DNA from: Oscillospiraceae bacterium
GTDB lineage: Bacteria; Bacillota; Clostridia; Oscillospirales; Oscillospiraceae
Direction of reading: 5' to 3'
DNA: 59,562 nucleotides
Assembly (NCBI GenBank): GCA_017412765.1
Contig: JAFPWN010000036.1
Coordinates: 1-59,562, forward strand
Of this stretch, positions 58,601-59,562 are shown piece after piece. Position 1 is the stretch's first letter; every line of letters starts with the position of its first letter. The notes beneath the pieces are model-generated. The model was not told the origin of the DNA. It made no database searches and saw nothing but the letters and a program-made list of their open reading frames with translations. Made by a program: the position numbers and the translations under genes.

Positions 58601-58645
58601 GAGGCAATATTTGATAAAGCATATGATTTTAGATTTTTTATGTAA
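55601..58645 (+). CDS. Single-chain SIR2-APAZ-MID-PIWI prokaryotic Argonaute
   Basis: A 1014-residue protein. Residues 1-290 form a SIR2 domain with the NAD loop FFLGAGAS (21-28), TTNFD (138-142), catalytic-type His183 in KLHGD and GYSGND (222-227). Residues about 300-640 fit an APAZ region. The MID domain (about 650-745, with LVIYIPKSF) leads into PIWI (about 746-1014), with GLSTSLYAKATGILW, AYVGISYAF and RVVIHKTTPF. The first catalytic Asp of active PIWI domains is replaced in VGISY, so it should not slice. Known short Argonaute-SIR2 systems use guide-directed target binding to trigger NAD+ depletion; here both parts are one polypeptide. AGGAGG precedes the ATG. Confidence 0.9.
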   Translation: MLTQEQFIRNFSVMADGEVDFFLGAGASLASGIPTGGDLIWEFKRTLYCSECDISTEKYKDLALPSTRKMLQEYFDKKGGYPAQYAPEEYSFYFEQCYSDPLARKRFIESIVSDREPSIGYLCMAEAVAQGKVKNVWTTNFDPLLENALHRLYPMNNVLVCSEVNRDSVRLLNPQYPVIGKLHGDYRYDWLRNTESELQQIEEKLKEYASSQLVDKQLVVIGYSGNDESIMSFLESCIDDPVLLTKGILWTIRRESRVNPRVNKLIERARKNGKSADIMEIDGFDKLMFSIYKIQNYHNEIIDGQGRMLRERSDIRFSGQPVDSFIKLNAYRAEGCPLCNVFETDITSWNELRTIIADRDILAALYNKHIYAFSSKEKLETVFQKHILSQITREEVPDRIINKYNSIYIWLIYQLIIRTFISKGMSSFAKNKVYNPDSRRDDKGYQVFDAVEIAVSFIDGTLYLNLLPTVHVRNAKGDRLDREIYQSQVNRIVSSIYNQQYNEKLRFWETLLLSSGKLRFENDGFSVSFIAPAISIGGDKRNPKWMTLPSCKYDEPMMCFSDTDKSKQTVNQLKGLCQYGPIDCSYMRSGATRPSVRLAVLSPDRDMDKILAHLNRLNTHVQNSGRDNFLPHYEGFERVYRRSLSVPTKEQKDICIGYNANTVLKMTPEKFLAFMKRGIEHFSLLDSDFDILVIYIPKSFAAFRTASVISADFNLHDALKLYATEKGIKLQLIEEKSVNSYDPCKVMWGLSTSLYAKATGILWHPETIRDDTAYVGISYAFSEEKRICIGCSQLFDSTGTGIRMVLRKINNPIFHGRSNPYMREDDARSMMTELREQYNRSAPVNNLKRVVIHKTTPFIQEEITGIMQAFSGIEVELVQIQDYCSWRGIRFGSIPGKTAFGYPVKRGMAVKLDQNSFLLWTHGSVIHPELSGTNNYFKGSRGIPAPLLVRRFAGKTSGDTLAKEILMLTKMNWNSGDSLYKTLPVTLDFAKVLARMSKQEEAIFDKAYDFRFFM

Positions 58646-58653
58646 TATTAGCA

Positions 58654-58679
58654 GCGAGACTACTATTTAGTAGTCTCGC
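58654..58679 (+). terminator. Hairpin after the Argonaute gene
   Basis: A 12-bp stem (GCGAGACTACTA with TAGTAGTCTCGC) with a two-base centre, but without a T run on either strand. It may stabilise the mRNA end or terminate weakly. Confidence 0.45.
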
Positions 58680-58692
58680 AGTGGGAACATTA

Positions 58693-59040
58693 TTATTGGC
58701 TAATTAGCTCGGTATAAACAACTTTTTCTACGGTCTCCCGTATCTCGTTCATCGCGCCAATCCATGCGAGCTGATCCTTCGCCTTCAGCTCCTCGGTCAC
58801 GCCATCGCGGGCGGCATACTCTTTTATCAGCCGGTCAAACATTTCGTTTGCCTGCCTGTCAACATCTTCGAGGTGCGCGTTGAGTTTACCGGTGAGAAAC
58901 AGACCGGTGTAGATCGGATTCTTATATTTTCGCAGATATTCCCTTCTGCGGTAGCCCCAGATGTCGATTTTAGGACTCTCCGGAGCTATGAGATCGGGGA
59001 GATAGTAGTCGCCGGAACGGTGATATGAGATATTATTCAT
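58693..59040 (-). CDS. TnpV-family transposon protein
   Basis: A 115-residue protein with the TnpV features: YHRSGDYYLPDL near the start, WGYRRREYLRKYKNPIYTGL and a long C-terminal helical region. TnpV-type proteins occur in clostridial transposons and mobilisable elements of the Tn4451/5397 kind; their function is unknown. It is the last gene of the element, facing away from attR. Confidence 0.8.
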   Translation of the reverse strand: MNNISYHRSGDYYLPDLIAPESPKIDIWGYRRREYLRKYKNPIYTGLFLTGKLNAHLEDVDRQANEMFDRLIKEYAARDGVTEELKAKDQLAWIGAMNEIRETVEKVVYTELISQ

Positions 59041-59206
59041 GTCAGAATGCCTCCTTATTTTGCATCAGATATTGACCACTTAACTGACCATGTAAATGAA
59101 GAAAATGTGTGGAAACATTGAATTGACAGGTACAAAAAAGTACTGATATTAGACAAAAATAATCATTTTAGGCCATAAAAAGTTTGAAATAGTTGCCATA
59201 TTTCAA
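59041..59206. other. Right terminal segment of the element
   Basis: AT-rich non-coding sequence between TnpV and attR, without a supportable gene. It probably holds integrase arm-binding sites; no clear repeat of them was seen. Confidence 0.4.
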
Positions 59207-59268
59207 TTCAAATCCCTCCTTCCGCGCCAAAATCCTGCACTGAAAAGTGCAGGATTTTGCTATATATG
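59207..59268 (+). repeat. attR (62-bp direct repeat)
   Basis: Identical to 39646-39707. It begins with the tRNA-Ser T-loop sequence TTCAAATCCC, here not preceded by the rest of a tRNA. Confidence 0.95.
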
Positions 59269-59284
59269 GACTTAACGGACGCTG

Positions 59285-59319
59285 TTTCGCATTTTTGAAT
59301 AATTATCAATTTTGCGAAA
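59285..59319. repeat. 35-bp inverted-repeat site outside the element
   Basis: TTTCGCA (59285-59291) and TGCGAAA (59313-59319) are separated by 21 bp, the same layout and largely the same bases as the operator-like site at 47051-47085. Confidence 0.6.
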
Positions 59320-59325
59320 CGGCTT

Positions 59326-59562
59326 TTACCCAAGCGCTACGTCGAGCGCCATCATCACCGTAAAGCCGAGCGAAAACATTATCGCGGGAATATCTGAATG
59401 TCTGCCCTCGCTCATCTCGGGGATGAGTTCCTCCACGACGACGTAGATCATCGCGCCGGCGGCAAATGACAAAAGATACGGCAGCGCGGCGGTCACAAAG
59501 CTTGCGGCGAGGATAGTCAGGATCGCGCCTATCGGCTCGACGACGCCGGAGAGAATGCCGTA
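59326..59562 (-). CDS. ZIP-family metal transporter (C-terminal part)
   Basis: The final 78 residues of a membrane protein whose gene continues past the window end. It contains SGVVEPIGAIL, SFAAGAMIYVVVEELIPEM (conserved His/Glu metal-site region) and the ending GFTVMMALDVALG, all typical of ZIP/ZupT divalent-metal importers. It belongs to the backbone, as shown by its high GC content and location beyond attR. Confidence 0.88.
   Translation of the reverse strand, partial: YGILSGVVEPIGAILTILAASFVTAALPYLLSFAAGAMIYVVVEELIPEMSEGRHSDIPAIMFSLGFTVMMALDVALG

Larger units (their letters stand above)
39646..59268. mobile_element. tRNA-Ser-integrated mobilisable element with defence cargo
   Basis: A region bounded by 62-bp identical direct repeats, with a tyrosine integrase next to the left end facing outward. 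It carries excisionase-like, SF3 helicase/primase, MobC and relaxase-derived genes, a non-coding repeat-rich region, defence genes and TnpV. It is visibly more AT-rich than its flanks. No type IV secretion or phage structural genes are present, so it is an integrative mobilisable element or its remnant rather than an ICE or prophage. The relaxase defect suggests it can no longer mobilise on its own. Confidence 0.9.

Noticed and set aside
39646-59268. Prophage
   Set aside because: No capsid, terminase, portal, tail or lysis genes; MobC and relaxase remnants indicate a mobilisable element instead.
39646-59268. Self-transmissible ICE
   Set aside because: No coupling protein or type IV secretion genes are encoded, and the relaxase lacks its nuclease domain.

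Overview
The window looks like a chromosome segment of a GC-rich Firmicute of class Clostridia, probably a gut Oscillospiraceae/Ruminococcaceae-type organism. The signs are strong Shine-Dalgarno sites, sigma-A promoters with 17-bp spacers, Firmicute synteny (rpmH-rnpA-yidD-yidC-jag; nnrD-ydcC-alr-mazF), a TPP riboswitch before thiT, a purine riboswitch before xpt, and an SLH-domain surface protein. The taxonomic placement is inference; no rRNA is present.

Positions 1-39645 are ordinary backbone. In order: a truncated structured RNA and a preQ1-type leader before queT; a GNAT acetyltransferase; a large amino-acid-permease/histidine-kinase/double-receiver fusion; a lipid set (pgsA, plsC-like); an AI-2E-type permease; a membrane GGDEF protein; an SDR reductase overlapping a PAP2 phosphatase; dCMP deaminase; TPP riboswitch-thiT; the rpmH-jag cluster without a neighbouring dnaA; acpP; a D,D-carboxypeptidase; an OmpR-type two-component pair; a purine uptake/salvage block (riboswitch, xpt, BMP lipoprotein, two-domain ATPase, two permeases); an FAD protein; ireB; a cell-wall/toxin block (nnrD, ydcC-like, alr, mazF); pheST; a highly expressed SLH protein with a long structured leader; a dipeptidase; and two tRNA-Ser genes. 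Two families of palindromic dispersed repeats sit between these genes.

Positions 39646-59268 form a 19.6-kb AT-richer integrated element in the 3' end of tRNA-Ser(GCU), bounded by identical 62-bp direct repeats. Its left part holds a tyrosine integrase, an excisionase-like HTH protein, an SF3-type helicase/primase, the C-terminal part of a relaxase whose N-terminus is reduced to a 13-codon relic, and mobC. A candidate 88-nt rod-shaped RNA lies in the relaxase gap. A 1.8-kb non-coding region with duplicated blocks, tandem repeats and periodic GTAC sites follows and may be the origin/transfer region. The right part starts with a divergent SLOG/XRE regulatory pair and then carries a one-direction defence island: DUF4143 ATPase, HsdR, a fused HsdM-HsdS, an AbiTii-like protein, an uncharacterised HEPN-like/zinc-ribbon protein, and a single-chain SIR2-APAZ-MID-PIWI prokaryotic Argonaute, ending with TnpV.

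The most interesting system is this island (48329-58645). A type I restriction-modification core is followed without real gaps by three abortive-infection-type modules: AbiTii-like, HEPN-like and SIR2-Argonaute. They appear to be arranged as one operon on an immobile or only trans-mobilisable element. The window ends inside a ZIP-family metal transporter.
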